From: Streptomyces griseoaurantiacus
GTDB lineage: Bacteria; Actinomycetota; Actinomycetes; Streptomycetales; Streptomycetaceae
Length of the DNA: 64,000 nt
Reading direction: 5' to 3'
Assembly: GCA_014656015.1 (NCBI GenBank)
Contig: BNBP01000015.1
Coordinates: 49,364 to 113,363, forward strand
In this document: one piece after another, positions 55,690 to 64,000 of the stretch
Layout: every line of letters begins with the position of its first letter
Numbering within the stretch: position 1 is the stretch's first letter
Notes under the pieces: generated by a model
Seen by the model: only the letters and a program-made list of their open reading frames with translations
What the model was told of the DNA's origin: nothing
Databases searched by the model: none
Program-made: the position numbers and the translations under genes

Positions 55690-56984
55690 ACGAGGAGCAC
55701 GCCGACCACCACACCCGACGGACCACCGGCCACTCCCACGCCTTCCCCCCGGCAGGCTCCGGGCGCCACCGAGCCCCGGCCGACGTCTTCACGGCCCCGC
55801 CCGAGGCCTTCTCCGCTCCGTCCGACACCTTCTCCGCCCCGCTCGTCCCGCCGGACGCGAGCTGGGACCCGGCCGAGGAACTCGCCTACCTGCTCCGCGA
55901 CGCGCGGGCGGACGACTTCGCCCCCGCGCCGCCCGCCCCTCAGCAGGCCCCGGAGTACGGCCGGCCCGCGCCGTACGAGCAGTCCGAACCGTACGGGCGG
56001 TTCGAACCGTACGGCGCGTACGCACCGCACGTGCAGTACGGGCAGTACGAACGGCAGGAGGAATACGAGCGGCAAGCGGAGTACGAGCGGCAGGAGCGGC
56101 AGGAGCCCTACGAACCGTACGGCCCGTACAACCCGTACACGCCGTACCCCCACCCCCCGTACACGTCCTACGCCCCGTCGGCCCCCGCCCCCGAGCCGGT
56201 GGCCGCCGTTCCCTCCGCCGTCTCCGTGGCCTCCGTCCCGTCCCCGCGCGACGAGTCCTCGGTCAAGACCCCGCACCCCGGCACCCCGATGGGCAAACTG
56301 CAGGAGATCACGGTGGAACTCCCACCGCTGCGGGAGGTCCCCCGGAAGCACCGGAAGATCCGGCAGCGCCCGCCGCGGAGCACGATCGGCCGCATCGGCC
56401 GTCTCCTCGCCGCACTGGCCGCGGTCGTCGCGTCGATGGTGAGCGTCTTCAGCGGCATGGTCACCTACGAGCCCCTGCGCTTCGTCGCCCTGACCCACAC
56501 GCGCAGCGGCTTCGTCTCGTGGTGGCCGCTGCTGGTCTACGGGCCGTGGACGGTGGCCTCACTGTCCGTCCTGCGGGCCGCGCTGCACCGGCGGCGGGCG
56601 GTGCACGCCTGGTCGGTGGTGCTGCTGTTCTCCTGTGTGGCGGTGCTGATGTGCGTGGTCCAGGCACCCCGCACGGTGATCGACACGGCGGCGGCCGCGC
56701 TGCCGGGGATCGCCTCGCTGGCCTGCTTCCAGCAGCTGGTCCGCCAGATCACCCTGACCCGTCCGCCCCGCAGGGCGACCCCCCGCCACCGCACACGCCC
56801 CGCCCCGGCGCCGGCACCGACGCCGGCTGCTCAACCGCCAACGGCTCCCCGGCCGTCGGCGGCCACGAGGCCCCCTTCGGCCCCCTCGCACTCGCCCTCG
56901 TCCTCGGTGCCCTCCGCGTCCTCGCTGTCCTCCACGTCCGCGTCCGCGTCACGGAAGCCCGCCCCGGCGGCCGGGCGGAGCTAG
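55686..56984 (+). CDS. DUF2637 membrane protein with Tyr/Pro/Gln-rich cytoplasmic region
   Basis: This 432-residue protein has a long N-terminal low-complexity part (about residues 95-165) rich in Tyr, Glu, Gln and Pro (EPYGRFEPYGAYAPH, YERQEEYERQAEYERQER). After TPMGKLQEITVELPPLREVP and a basic stretch, about four helices form the DUF2637 core (LLAALAAVVASMVSVFSGMV, WWPLLVYGPWTVASLSVLRA, AWSVVLLFSCVAVLMCVV). The tail is Pro/Ser-rich. DUF2637 occurs in actinobacterial plasmid spread (Spd) proteins and chromosomal relatives of unknown role. The Tyr-rich region could mediate self-association (inference). Confidence 0.82.
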   Translation: MNEEHADHHTRRTTGHSHAFPPAGSGRHRAPADVFTAPPEAFSAPSDTFSAPLVPPDASWDPAEELAYLLRDARADDFAPAPPAPQQAPEYGRPAPYEQSEPYGRFEPYGAYAPHVQYGQYERQEEYERQAEYERQERQEPYEPYGPYNPYTPYPHPPYTSYAPSAPAPEPVAAVPSAVSVASVPSPRDESSVKTPHPGTPMGKLQEITVELPPLREVPRKHRKIRQRPPRSTIGRIGRLLAALAAVVASMVSVFSGMVTYEPLRFVALTHTRSGFVSWWPLLVYGPWTVASLSVLRAALHRRRAVHAWSVVLLFSCVAVLMCVVQAPRTVIDTAAAALPGIASLACFQQLVRQITLTRPPRRATPRHRTRPAPAPAPTPAAQPPTAPRPSAATRPPSAPSHSPSSSVPSASSLSSTSASASRKPAPAAGRS

Positions 56985-57027
56985 GCTCGGACTCGATCAC
57001 ACTGTCGAGCGGGGGGAACCGGCAACC

Positions 57028-57615
57028 ATGGACACGACCACCACCACGCCCGCGGACACCGTCGCGAAGACGCTCGAGGGAACGGTGACCGCCGTCAGCA
57101 GCAACGGCGTCTACTCGTTCACGAAGCCGAACCGGGAGAGCATCACGCTGCTCGCGGGGCTCGGGGTGGAGGGGGACGTCCACGCGGGCGTCACGGTCAA
57201 GCACCGCTCGCGGATGGCGCAGGACCCGACCCAGCCGAATCTGCGTCAGGTGCACCTGATCCACGAGGAGCTGTTCGACGAGGTCGCCGAGGACGGCTTC
57301 CGGGTTGCCCCGGGCGAGCTCGGCGAGAACGTGACGACGCGCGGCATCGACCTGCTCGGCCTCCCGGTCGGCACCCTGCTGCACCTCGGTGACGAGGCGA
57401 TCGTCGAGGTCACGGGCCTGCGCAACCCGTGCGTCCAGATCGACGCCTTCCAGGACGGCCTGCTCAAGCGGGTGGTGAGCCGCGACGAGTCCGGCAGGCT
57501 GATCCGCAGGGCGGGCATCATGGGCGTGGTCCGCCAGGGCGGCACGGTCCACCCCGGCGCCACCCTCACGGCCGAACTCCCCACGGGCCCCCACCGCCCC
57601 CTGGACCGCGTCTGA
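57028..57615 (+). CDS. MOSC-domain protein
   Basis: This 195-residue MOSC protein has VSSNGVYSFTKPNRESITLL, AGLGVEGDVHAGVTVKHRSR, APGELGENVTTRGIDLLGLP, and EVTGLRNPCVQIDAFQDGLL with the conserved Cys of NPC that can carry a persulfide or bind molybdenum cofactor. It belongs to the stand-alone, YiiM-like type. The donor or substrate is unknown. GGGGGGAACC precedes the ATG. It lies 43 bases after the DUF2637 gene. Confidence 0.9.
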   Translation: MDTTTTTPADTVAKTLEGTVTAVSSNGVYSFTKPNRESITLLAGLGVEGDVHAGVTVKHRSRMAQDPTQPNLRQVHLIHEELFDEVAEDGFRVAPGELGENVTTRGIDLLGLPVGTLLHLGDEAIVEVTGLRNPCVQIDAFQDGLLKRVVSRDESGRLIRRAGIMGVVRQGGTVHPGATLTAELPTGPHRPLDRV

Positions 57616-57624
57616 CGGTCCCTA

Positions 57625-57706
57625 GGCGACCTCGCGGCGGTCCGTCGGCCTCGCCGAGGTCCGTCGGCCTCACCGAGGTCCGTCGGCGACCTCGCGGCGG
57701 TCCGTC
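57625..57706. repeat. Symmetric 22-19-19-22 base tandem repeat
   Basis: Four units ending in GGTCCGTC: two identical 22-base units beginning GGCGACCTCGCGGC (57625 and 57685) enclose two 19-base units beginning GGCCTCGCC/GGCCTCACC. It lies between the convergent MOSC and TetR genes. Confidence 0.8.
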
Positions 57707-57738
57707 CCCGGCGGTTTCTCGGCGTCGGGGGCCCTGTT

Positions 57739-58353
57739 TCACCGGACGGGCCGCAGGCCGTCCATCAGCAGGTTCAGCAGCCGGCCGGCGTCGGCCCCCC
57801 GCCCCGAGCGGGGGGCCACGGTGAAGATGCCGATGAGCGAGGCGGCGATGTCCTCCGCGGTGACGTCGGAGCGCAGTTCGCCCGCCGCGCGGCCCGCGTC
57901 GAGCAGCACGGTGACGGCCGTCAGCAGCTCGTCCCGGGTGTGGGCATGGGTGATCTCCCCCGACTCGATCATCACGAGCAAGGTGTCGAGCATGCCGTTC
58001 TTCGCGGCGATCCAGTCCCCGAACAGATCCATCCAGCGCCGCATCGCCCCGGCCGGGGACAGCTCGTCGAGCAGCTCCCGGGCTCCCGTCGTGAGCCGCG
58101 CGACCTGGTCCTGGTAGACGGCGTCGACGAGTGACTCGCGGGTCGGGAAGTGTCGGTAGAGCGTGCCGATCCCGACGCCGGCCTCCCTGGCGATCGCGCG
58201 CATCGACGGCTCGGCCTCGGCCGACATGAAGACGCGGGTCGCCACGGCGAGCAGTTGCTCGCGGTTGCGGACGGCGTCCGCCCGTGACGCGCGGGTCTCC
58301 CCCGACACTCGACCAGAAACGGAACGCGCTCCGGTTGTGCTACGGTCGCTCAT
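57739..58353 (-). CDS. TetR-family repressor of the divergent oxidoreductase
   Basis: This 204-residue regulator has a helix-turn-helix at AVRNREQLLAVATRVFMSAE, then SMRAIAREAGVGIGTLYRHF, then TRESLVDAVYQDQV. The C-terminal ligand domain is of the SbtR-like type (RWMDLFGDWIAAKNGMLDTL, then ELRSDVTAEDIAASLIGIF). The ATG is immediately preceded by a perfect dyad (58354-58377), so autorepression and control of the divergent MDR gene are likely. The usual ligand of such pairs is a reactive carbonyl or quinone-like compound (inference). Confidence 0.92.
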   Translation of the reverse strand: MSDRSTTGARSVSGRVSGETRASRADAVRNREQLLAVATRVFMSAEAEPSMRAIAREAGVGIGTLYRHFPTRESLVDAVYQDQVARLTTGARELLDELSPAGAMRRWMDLFGDWIAAKNGMLDTLLVMIESGEITHAHTRDELLTAVTVLLDAGRAAGELRSDVTAEDIAASLIGIFTVAPRSGRGADAGRLLNLLMDGLRPVR

Positions 58354-58377
58354 GGAAACGGAGCATAGTCCGTTTCC
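58354..58377. promoter_or_regulatory. Perfect TetR operator
   Basis: GGAAACGGA (58354-58362), spacer GCATAG, TCCGTTTCC (58369-58377): perfect 9-bp arms in the 61-base divergent region. It abuts the TetR start codon and lies 37 bases before the oxidoreductase start. Confidence 0.85.
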
Positions 58378-58414
58378 TCGTTCCCCCACGTCGGCACCGA
58401 GGAGACAGGCGCAC

Positions 58415-59431
<1,017 letters not shown>

Positions 59432-59486
59432 CTCCCCGGGCGAACCCTCGGACGACTCCCGAGACGACACCCCGGACGACGCGAGC

Positions 59487-59510
59487 GGCTCCCGGTGATC
59501 ACCGGGAGCC
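59487..59510. terminator. Bidirectional terminator
   Basis: GGCTCCCGGTGA (59487-59498) is followed directly by its complement (to 59510). An outer GCGAG/CTCGC pair (59481-59485, 59512-59516) extends the stem. It stands between the convergent MDR and DUF4232 genes. Confidence 0.82.
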
Positions 59511-59528
59511 TCTCGCGTGGTGGGTCCG

Positions 59529-60206
59529 TCAGTTGAAGGGGACGGCGTCCGCGGGGGCGGTGTGCCAGTTGGTGACGATCGGCTTGTCGACGGTGATCGA
59601 GTCGACCGGCAGGGAGACCGGGTTGGGGTCGTTCTTGCCGACACCGACGATGAGGGAGTCGTACTCCACGCCGTTGTTGCTGTTGGTGGTCTTGGTCTGC
59701 ACCCCGGCGTAGGCGGCGGTGCCCCCGCTGAGCTTGATCTGCTTGCCCACGGACTGCTCCGCCGGGCCGGCCTCGGTGCCGCCGGAGCCGAACGCCACGG
59801 TCGGCAGGGCGGCGGGCAGCCAGCAGGTGATCCCCGACTTCGCCTTGGCGGTGATCAGGATGTAACCACCGGCCTGGGTCTCGGCCTTGGTGCTCCAGGA
59901 GATGTCGTTGGCGCCGCAGGTCTGCTCGACCTTCGCCCGCGTGCCGTCACCGGTGTCCGCCCCGGAACCGTCCGCGCTCTGGCCACCCTTGTCGGTCTTG
60001 CCGGCGCTCTGACCGCTGCTCGCCGCCTTCTCACCCGAACCGGCGGTCTTGCCCTCCGTCTTGCCGGACGAGGAGGAACCCTGCGAGGCGCTGGTGTCCG
60101 TGTTGACGTCCCCGCTCGTGTCCCCGTCCTGGCACGCGGTCATCAGCATGGCGCCACTCACGATGGCCACGGAGACGAGCAGAGCCTTGCGACGGTTGCC
60201 GGACAT
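59529..60206 (-). CDS. DUF4232 lipoprotein, second paralogue
   Basis: This 225-residue lipoprotein starts MSGNRRKALLVSVAIVSGAM and has the lipobox LMTAC (Cys25). A Ser/Gly/Lys/Asp-rich tether of about 75 residues follows (SSSSGKTEGKTAGSGEKAAS). The DUF4232 beta-sandwich begins VEQTCGANDISWSTKAETQA and contains KSGITCWLPAALPTVAFGSG, with two cysteines likely to pair. It shares its layout with the protein at 22509-23177 but little sequence. The role is unknown; it is exposed on the outer face of the membrane. Confidence 0.85.
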   Translation of the reverse strand: MSGNRRKALLVSVAIVSGAMLMTACQDGDTSGDVNTDTSASQGSSSSGKTEGKTAGSGEKAASSGQSAGKTDKGGQSADGSGADTGDGTRAKVEQTCGANDISWSTKAETQAGGYILITAKAKSGITCWLPAALPTVAFGSGGTEAGPAEQSVGKQIKLSGGTAAYAGVQTKTTNSNNGVEYDSLIVGVGKNDPNPVSLPVDSITVDKPIVTNWHTAPADAVPFN

Positions 60207-60396
60207 GGGGTTCCCCCTAGTGTTGAGCAGATGACGGGGACCGGATCCGTTCCGGCCCCCCGGTGGGTACTCGATCACTATGAGGGGTCCATGACCTCGA
60301 ACGTTGCCCCTGAGCCGTTCCAGCACAGCCCCGTCACAGACCGGTGACGTAGTCACGAATGTGTGCGCGCCCGGCCCCCGGGGACAACTACCGCGA

Positions 60397-60420
60397 AGGC
60401 CCCGGCCCACCCCGGGGCCT
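60397..60420. terminator. GC hairpin
   Basis: AGGCCCCGG (60397-60405) and CCGGGGCCT (60412-60420) form a perfect 9-bp stem. No gene obviously ends here, so it may be a leftover terminator. Confidence 0.45.
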
Positions 60421-60565
60421 CGGACGGGGCCAGGTGTGATCATCCGGGCATGAACCGTCTCGACGACGCACACCTCCGCGCCCGGGTGCTGCGCCGCATG
60501 AGCCTGCCCGTACGCCTCCATGACGCCGAACACCCGCCTCGACACGCCGCGCAGCCCTCACAACG

Positions 60566-60597
60566 CCGAAGGCCCCGGATCTCTCCGGGGCCTTCGG
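60566..60597 (-). terminator. tRNA-Arg terminator
   Basis: CCGAAGGCCCCGGA (60566-60579) pairs perfectly with 60584-60597, with a TCTC loop, seven bases beyond the tRNA-Arg 3' end. Confidence 0.85.
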
Positions 60598-60603
60598 TCT
60601 GTG

Positions 60604-60676
60604 TGCACTCGGCAGGATTCGAACCTGCAACCTTCTGATCCGTAGTCAGATGCTCTATCCGTTAAGCTACGAGTGC
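60604..60676 (-). tRNA. tRNA-Arg (anticodon ACG)
   Basis: On the minus strand GCACTCG pairs with CGAGTGC, the anticodon loop is CTACGGA, the T loop is GTTCGAATC, and the discriminator is A. Its A34 is the substrate of TadA encoded at 42183-42716. Confidence 0.97.
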
Positions 60677-60835
60677 TTGTGTGTTCTGTTGTGGTGCTCT
60701 TCCTTCCGGGCTTTTCGGCCCGGTCGGCGTTGCGGGAACAACATTACATGACTGGCGGCGGGACGCGAAATCCGTTTGGCACACCCGGCCTGAGCTGGGG
60801 AAACGTCGTTCTGCGGGCGTGCGGGGGTCTGAACG

Positions 60836-60870
60836 ACCGAAGCCCCGGTCCTGGGGACCGGGGCTTCGGT
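60836..60870 (-). terminator. tRNA-Ser(GCT) terminator
   Basis: ACCGAAGCCCCGGTCC (60836-60851) pairs perfectly with 60855-60870 (16-bp stem, TGG loop), ten bases after the tRNA. Confidence 0.88.
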
Positions 60871-60880
60871 GTGGTGGGAG

Positions 60881-60971
60881 CGGAGGCGGAGGGATTTGAA
60901 CCCTCGATGGGCTTTAAGACCCAAACCGCATTAGCAGTGCGGCGCCATAGACCGGACTAGGCGACGCCTCC
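60881..60971 (-). tRNA. tRNA-Ser (anticodon GCT)
   Basis: On the minus strand GGAGGCG pairs with CGCCTCC, the anticodon loop is CTGCTAA, the variable arm is long, and the discriminator is G. The 3' CCA is not encoded. Confidence 0.95.
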
Positions 60972-61141
60972 CGCACAGCCGCCCGCGCGAGCGCGAGTGG
61001 TGCGTGCAGATGATGACACAGTCGAGCGCGGTGTCACCAATCGGCACCCACGGTACTAGGCGTGTGGGCGGCAGAGCAAAGTCCTTTGGCCGGTGGGGGG
61101 CGCCCGCGCAACCGCGCGCGCCCTGGCGCGTTGGGCAGGGC

Positions 61142-61639
61142 ATGACTCATGTCTCCCCGTGTCGTCCCCTCCGTCCCTCGCGCCTCTCCCGCTCCTCTCC
61201 CTCCTCCCTTTTCCCCTGGGGGCGCTCGCTGCTGGCCGGCGCCGTCGCCCTGAGCGGTCTCGCCGCCGGGGCGGTGCCCGCGGACGCCCATGACCGCGTC
61301 GGCGGGGACCGGCTCACCGTGACCGTCCGGCAGGCAGGTCGCGCCGACGGGACGTATCTGCTGCGCTGCCACCCCGGAGGCGGCAGTCATCCCGACCCCG
61401 GCGGGGCCTGCGCGGTGCTGGACCGCCGGACCACCTGGGGGCGTGACCCCTTCGCGCCCGTGCCGCCCGACGCGCTGTGCACCATGCGGTACGGCGGGCC
61501 CGCCACCGCCCGCGTCACCGGGACCTGGGCCGGGCGGCCCGTCGACGCCTCGTACGACCGCGCCGACGGGTGCGAGATCGCGCGCTGGGACGCGCTCGTG
61601 CCCCTGCTGCCCGCTCAGGACGCCCGTCTCCGTCAGTAG
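61142..61639 (+). CDS. Subtilisin-inhibitor-like (SSI, I16) secreted protein
   Basis: This 165-residue secreted protein has a signal sequence (SLLAGAVALSGLAAGAVPADA, cited in part) and the SSI pattern of four cysteines: LLRCHPGGGSHPDPGGACAV, then LCTMRYGGPATARVTGTWAG, then YDRADGCEIARWDALVPLL. SSI proteins inhibit serine proteases through a loop after the third Cys, with sequence Cys-Pro-Met-Val-Tyr in the type protein. Here it is Cys-Thr-Met-Arg-Tyr, keeping P1 Met but changing the neighbours. The Arg/Ser/Pro-rich N-terminus before the signal helix is longer than usual. GGGCAGGG precedes the ATG. Confidence 0.85.
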   Translation: MTHVSPCRPLRPSRLSRSSPSSLFPWGRSLLAGAVALSGLAAGAVPADAHDRVGGDRLTVTVRQAGRADGTYLLRCHPGGGSHPDPGGACAVLDRRTTWGRDPFAPVPPDALCTMRYGGPATARVTGTWAGRPVDASYDRADGCEIARWDALVPLLPAQDARLRQ

Positions 61640-61948
61640 CCGTACGGAGGAGGCGTAAGAGAAGGGAGAGGGCGCGGAGTGCGGAGTGCGCTCCGGCGTG
61701 CGCCGGGTTCTTCGGCATGCGGCGGGGGAGGTGGGAGGTGCGGAGGAGTCGTGAGGGTCCTGCGCCCGGCGCGCGAGGGCACACCGTGCGCCCGGCCGGC
61801 ACTGGCCCCACCCACGTGCGACCTCCGCCTCATCCCGCGCCGACGGAAGGGCCTCTGCGCTTAGACTCCCTCGCGTGACACGCTGCGGGGCGGTTGGCAA
61901 GATGGCCCCCGCGGTCGGCAAGGTGCGGTGACAGGGAGGACGCGACTC
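61640..61948. other. Intergenic region upstream of the PAS sensor gene
   Basis: No gene is supported. TTAGACT at 61862-61868 resembles a -10 box and may start the PAS gene transcript. The stretch 61665-61800 is purine-rich (GGAGG/GAG words) and then GC-rich. Confidence 0.4.
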
Positions 61949-64000
61949 GTGAGCAGCAGGCCATCCCGAGGCGCTGCTCGCCTCGCAGCCATACTGGACG
62001 CACTGCCCGACGCCCTGGTGCTGGTCAACGCCAACGGGACGGTCGTCAACGCGAACACCATCGCCCTGGAGGCCTTCGAGACGCCGGGCACCGCCCTGGT
62101 CGGCCGGGGGCTGCTCGACCTGCTGCCGGAGTTCGACTCCCGGCTCATCCCCGGCTCCATGCGCCGCCCCGACCACATCGACCCGCGCGCCCGCACCAAG
62201 CCGACGCGGATGACGGCCCGGCGCACCGACGGCTCCGAGTTCCCCGTCGAGGTCACGAGCGCCAACCTCGAGGACGCCCGTCAGGCCTACGACGGATACG
62301 GGTACACCGGCGACGAACTGCTGATGCTCGTCGTACGCGATCTGTCCGGCACCGTGGACACCGAGGCGGAACTCGCGCGCTCGCAGCGGCAGACCGAGAT
62401 GATCCTGCGGGCCGCCTCCGAGGGTGTCGTCGGTACGGACACCGACGGCCGGATCGTCCTCGTCAACCCGGCCGCCGCACAGATCCTCGGCTACCGGGCG
62501 AACGAACTGGGCGGCAAGGAGCTGCACACCCTGGTGCTCCACTCCCGCGAGGACGAGTCGCCGTTCCCCTACGCGGAGTCCCCGCTGGCCGACACGCTGC
62601 GCTCCGGGCGCAAGCACCGGGTGCGCGGCCAGGTGCTGTGGTCGAAGGCCGGGGCCAAGGTGCCCGTCGACCTGACGACCGCCCCGGTGCGCGACGGCGA
62701 CCAGCTCGTCGGCGCGGTGATGACCTTCACCGACCGGCGCCCGTTCGACACGCTCAGCGCCGAGAAGGACAGGTCGGAGGAGCAGCACCAGCAGGAGCTG
62801 CGGCAGCTCGCCGAGGAGCACGCGGCGGAGCTGGAGCGGGTGCGCGAGGAGCACGCCGCCCAACTCGAGGCGCTGCGGGAGCGGCACGCGGAGGAACTCG
62901 CGGCGGGTGACGAGCGCTACGCGGCGCTGGGTGAGCGGGAGAAGGACCGCTACGAGGCCCTGACCGCCCGCTACGACCAGCTCTTCGCCGTCCTCGGCCA
63001 GTCCCTGCGCGGCCCCCTGGACCAGCTCCGCGCCGAACTGTCCGCGCTCGCCGCGGACGACGCCGGGCAGCTGTGGCCCGAGGCCAACCAGGTCCTGCAC
63101 TACCTCGCGGCCGGCTACTCCCGCATCACCACCCTGCTCGACAACGTCCTCGGCTTCCAGCGTCTGGACGCCGGGGAGGACGGCCTGGCCCGTACGGCCG
63201 CGATGCTCGACGCGGTCGTCGCGGCGGGGGTTGACGGTGCCGTCGAGCTGATCGGCCCCGGACGCGTGCAGTTCGCGGTGCACGCGCCGCCGATCGAGGC
63301 GGAGGTCGACGCGCACCGGCTCGCCCAGGCCCTCGCGCACCTCGTCGCGGACGTGGCCGGGGTCGACGCCACCGGAAACTCGCCGGTCTCGGCCGGCGGT
63401 TACATGGACAACACGGTCGTCGTGGCCGCCGCCCAGCGCGGCGAGGTGGTCCGCATCGAGGTGCGCGGCCCGTACCCCGGCGGCGATCCGGTGCACCAGC
63501 CGATCGTGCGGGGCATCGTCCGCGCCCACGGCGGCGTGCTGCAGACGCACGAGGTGCCGGGGATGAGCGGCAGCGCGTACGTCCTGGAGGTGCCGCTCGG
63601 CGCCGGGGCGGGCGCCGTGCCCGCGGCGGCCGCGAGCGGCACCGCCGACACGACTGGCGTGGCTGGTACTGCCGGCGCGGACAGCACGCCGGTGACCGGC
63701 GGGGCCGCGGTGGGCGCCGAGGTGGCGCTCGTGGGCGCGGCGGGCACCGCGGCCGCGACGGGCGCTGCGGGCACGGCCCCGGTGGAGTCGGGTGCCGACG
63801 GCGACGGCGAGAGTGCGCGGTCGCCGCAGGGCGGTGGACGGCGGCGGGCCCGGCGGGCCTCCACCGACGCCTTCCTGGACGGAGGAGGCGCCGCTCCGGC
63901 CCCGGAGGCCGAGCTGCCCGCGCCGACCGGACGACGCCGCCGCCGGGCCGCGGAGGCCGCCGGGGCGGCTCCGGTGCCCGCGCAGGGCGCCGCACCGGAC
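61949..64000 (+). CDS. PAS-domain sensor with degenerate histidine-kinase core (3' end outside window)
   Basis: At least 684 residues from a GTG with AGGGAGGA upstream. Domains in order: PAS 1 (about 10-130, ILDALPDALVLVNANGTVVN), PAS 2 (about 148-265, ILRAASEGVVGTDTDGRIVL), a coiled coil (about 274-345, Glu/Gln/Arg-rich), and a kinase-like core. The dimerisation helix reads VLGQSLRGPLDQLRAEL, where active kinases have SHELRTPL, so the phospho-acceptor His is replaced (Gln351). The ATPase-like part lacks a clear N-box Asn (AQALAHLVADVAG) but keeps GIVRAHGGVL and a final GSAYVLEVPL strand. An Ala/Gly-rich and Arg-rich linker (GRRRRRAAEAAG) then leads off the window. It is likely a signal receiver without kinase activity. 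Confidence 0.85.
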   Translation, partial: MSSRPSRGAARLAAILDALPDALVLVNANGTVVNANTIALEAFETPGTALVGRGLLDLLPEFDSRLIPGSMRRPDHIDPRARTKPTRMTARRTDGSEFPVEVTSANLEDARQAYDGYGYTGDELLMLVVRDLSGTVDTEAELARSQRQTEMILRAASEGVVGTDTDGRIVLVNPAAAQILGYRANELGGKELHTLVLHSREDESPFPYAESPLADTLRSGRKHRVRGQVLWSKAGAKVPVDLTTAPVRDGDQLVGAVMTFTDRRPFDTLSAEKDRSEEQHQQELRQLAEEHAAELERVREEHAAQLEALRERHAEELAAGDERYAALGEREKDRYEALTARYDQLFAVLGQSLRGPLDQLRAELSALAADDAGQLWPEANQVLHYLAAGYSRITTLLDNVLGFQRLDAGEDGLARTAAMLDAVVAAGVDGAVELIGPGRVQFAVHAPPIEAEVDAHRLAQALAHLVADVAGVDATGNSPVSAGGYMDNTVVVAAAQRGEVVRIEVRGPYPGGDPVHQPIVRGIVRAHGGVLQTHEVPGMSGSAYVLEVPLGAGAGAVPAAAASGTADTTGVAGTAGADSTPVTGGAAVGAEVALVGAAGTAAATGAAGTAPVESGADGDGESARSPQGGGRRRARRASTDAFLDGGGAAPAPEAELPAPTGRRRRRAAEAAGAAPVPAQGAAPD

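Larger units (their letters stand above)
60207..60603. other. Intergenic region with hairpins
   Basis: It contains the lipoprotein promoter (60210-60300), the hairpin at 60397-60420 and the tRNA-Arg terminator at 60566-60597. A short frame from 60450 (MNRLDDAHLRARVLRRM) runs into the terminator and tRNA and is not supported as a gene. Confidence 0.45.

Noticed and set aside
60450..60638. Short frame MNRLDDAHLRARVLRRM after the second DUF4232 gene
   Set aside because: It runs through the tRNA-Arg terminator and into the tRNA, has no ribosome site and no recognisable family.
61034..63550. Minus-strand frame of over 800 codons opposite the SSI and PAS genes
   Set aside because: Shadow frame crossing a non-coding region; the PAS and coiled-coil sequence is clear on the other strand.

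Overview
The window is a 64-kb stretch of very GC-rich actinobacterial chromosome, almost certainly Streptomyces. Reasons: strong G/C bias at third codon positions, frequent GTG starts, mycothiol- and F420-type enzymes, an Lsr2 paralogue, an SSI-type protease inhibitor, adjacent SigF/SigN-type sigma factors, GAF-ANTAR and STAS regulators, and a gene order that looks like core Streptomyces chromosome. I see no prophage, insertion sequence, integrase or CRISPR array.

Region 1 (1-21.9 kb) holds most of the purine pathway: purM (cut by the window edge), purF, the overlapping operon purS-purQ-purL, purC and purD, all on the minus strand. The nucleoid protein lsrL, three tRNA-Gly genes, an ABC exporter with a DesK/DesR-like two-component system, an N,N-dimethylformamidase-like protein and a large membrane protein that looks like an inactivated M48 peptidase lie among them. 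dnaX, the SRP RNA gene and tRNA-Ser(GGA) close the region.

Region 2 (22-35 kb) is more accessory: a small monooxygenase-like protein, a DUF4232 lipoprotein, a RidA protein, a second ABC exporter (FtsX type) with its own divergent two-component system and a dyad between them, a DUF72 gene broken by one in-frame stop, a CopC-CopD-type copper protein, an MFS transporter and a DUF985 cupin.

Region 3 (35-46 kb) starts with a two-gene operon of an Ntn-hydrolase (penicillin acylase family) and a siderophore-type GNAT acyltransferase. An iron-box-like sequence lies directly upstream. A base-excision repair protein, a LytR_C protein, upp, the tadA pair, tRNA-Ser(CGA) and the two sigma-B-type sigma factors follow.

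Region 4 (46-64 kb) holds a MarR regulator with three repeated operator-like sites, a 14-helix MFS exporter fused to three carboxypeptidase-regulatory-like beta-sandwich repeats, and a YceI protein fused to the same kind of domain. It also holds GAF-ANTAR and STAS regulators, two TetR regulators, an orphan OmpR regulator, an aminoglycoside phosphotransferase homologue, a DUF2637 membrane protein operon, a MOSC protein, an MDR oxidoreductase with a perfect TetR-type operator, a second DUF4232 lipoprotein, two tRNAs, an SSI-like inhibitor, and a PAS sensor protein with a degenerate kinase core that runs off the end.

The observations I rate highest are the iron-box/acylase/siderophore-acyltransferase operon, the MarR - MFS-fusion - YceI-fusion cluster, the degenerate M48 protein, the nonsense-broken DUF72 gene, and the in-frame hexanucleotide repeats in three unrelated genes.
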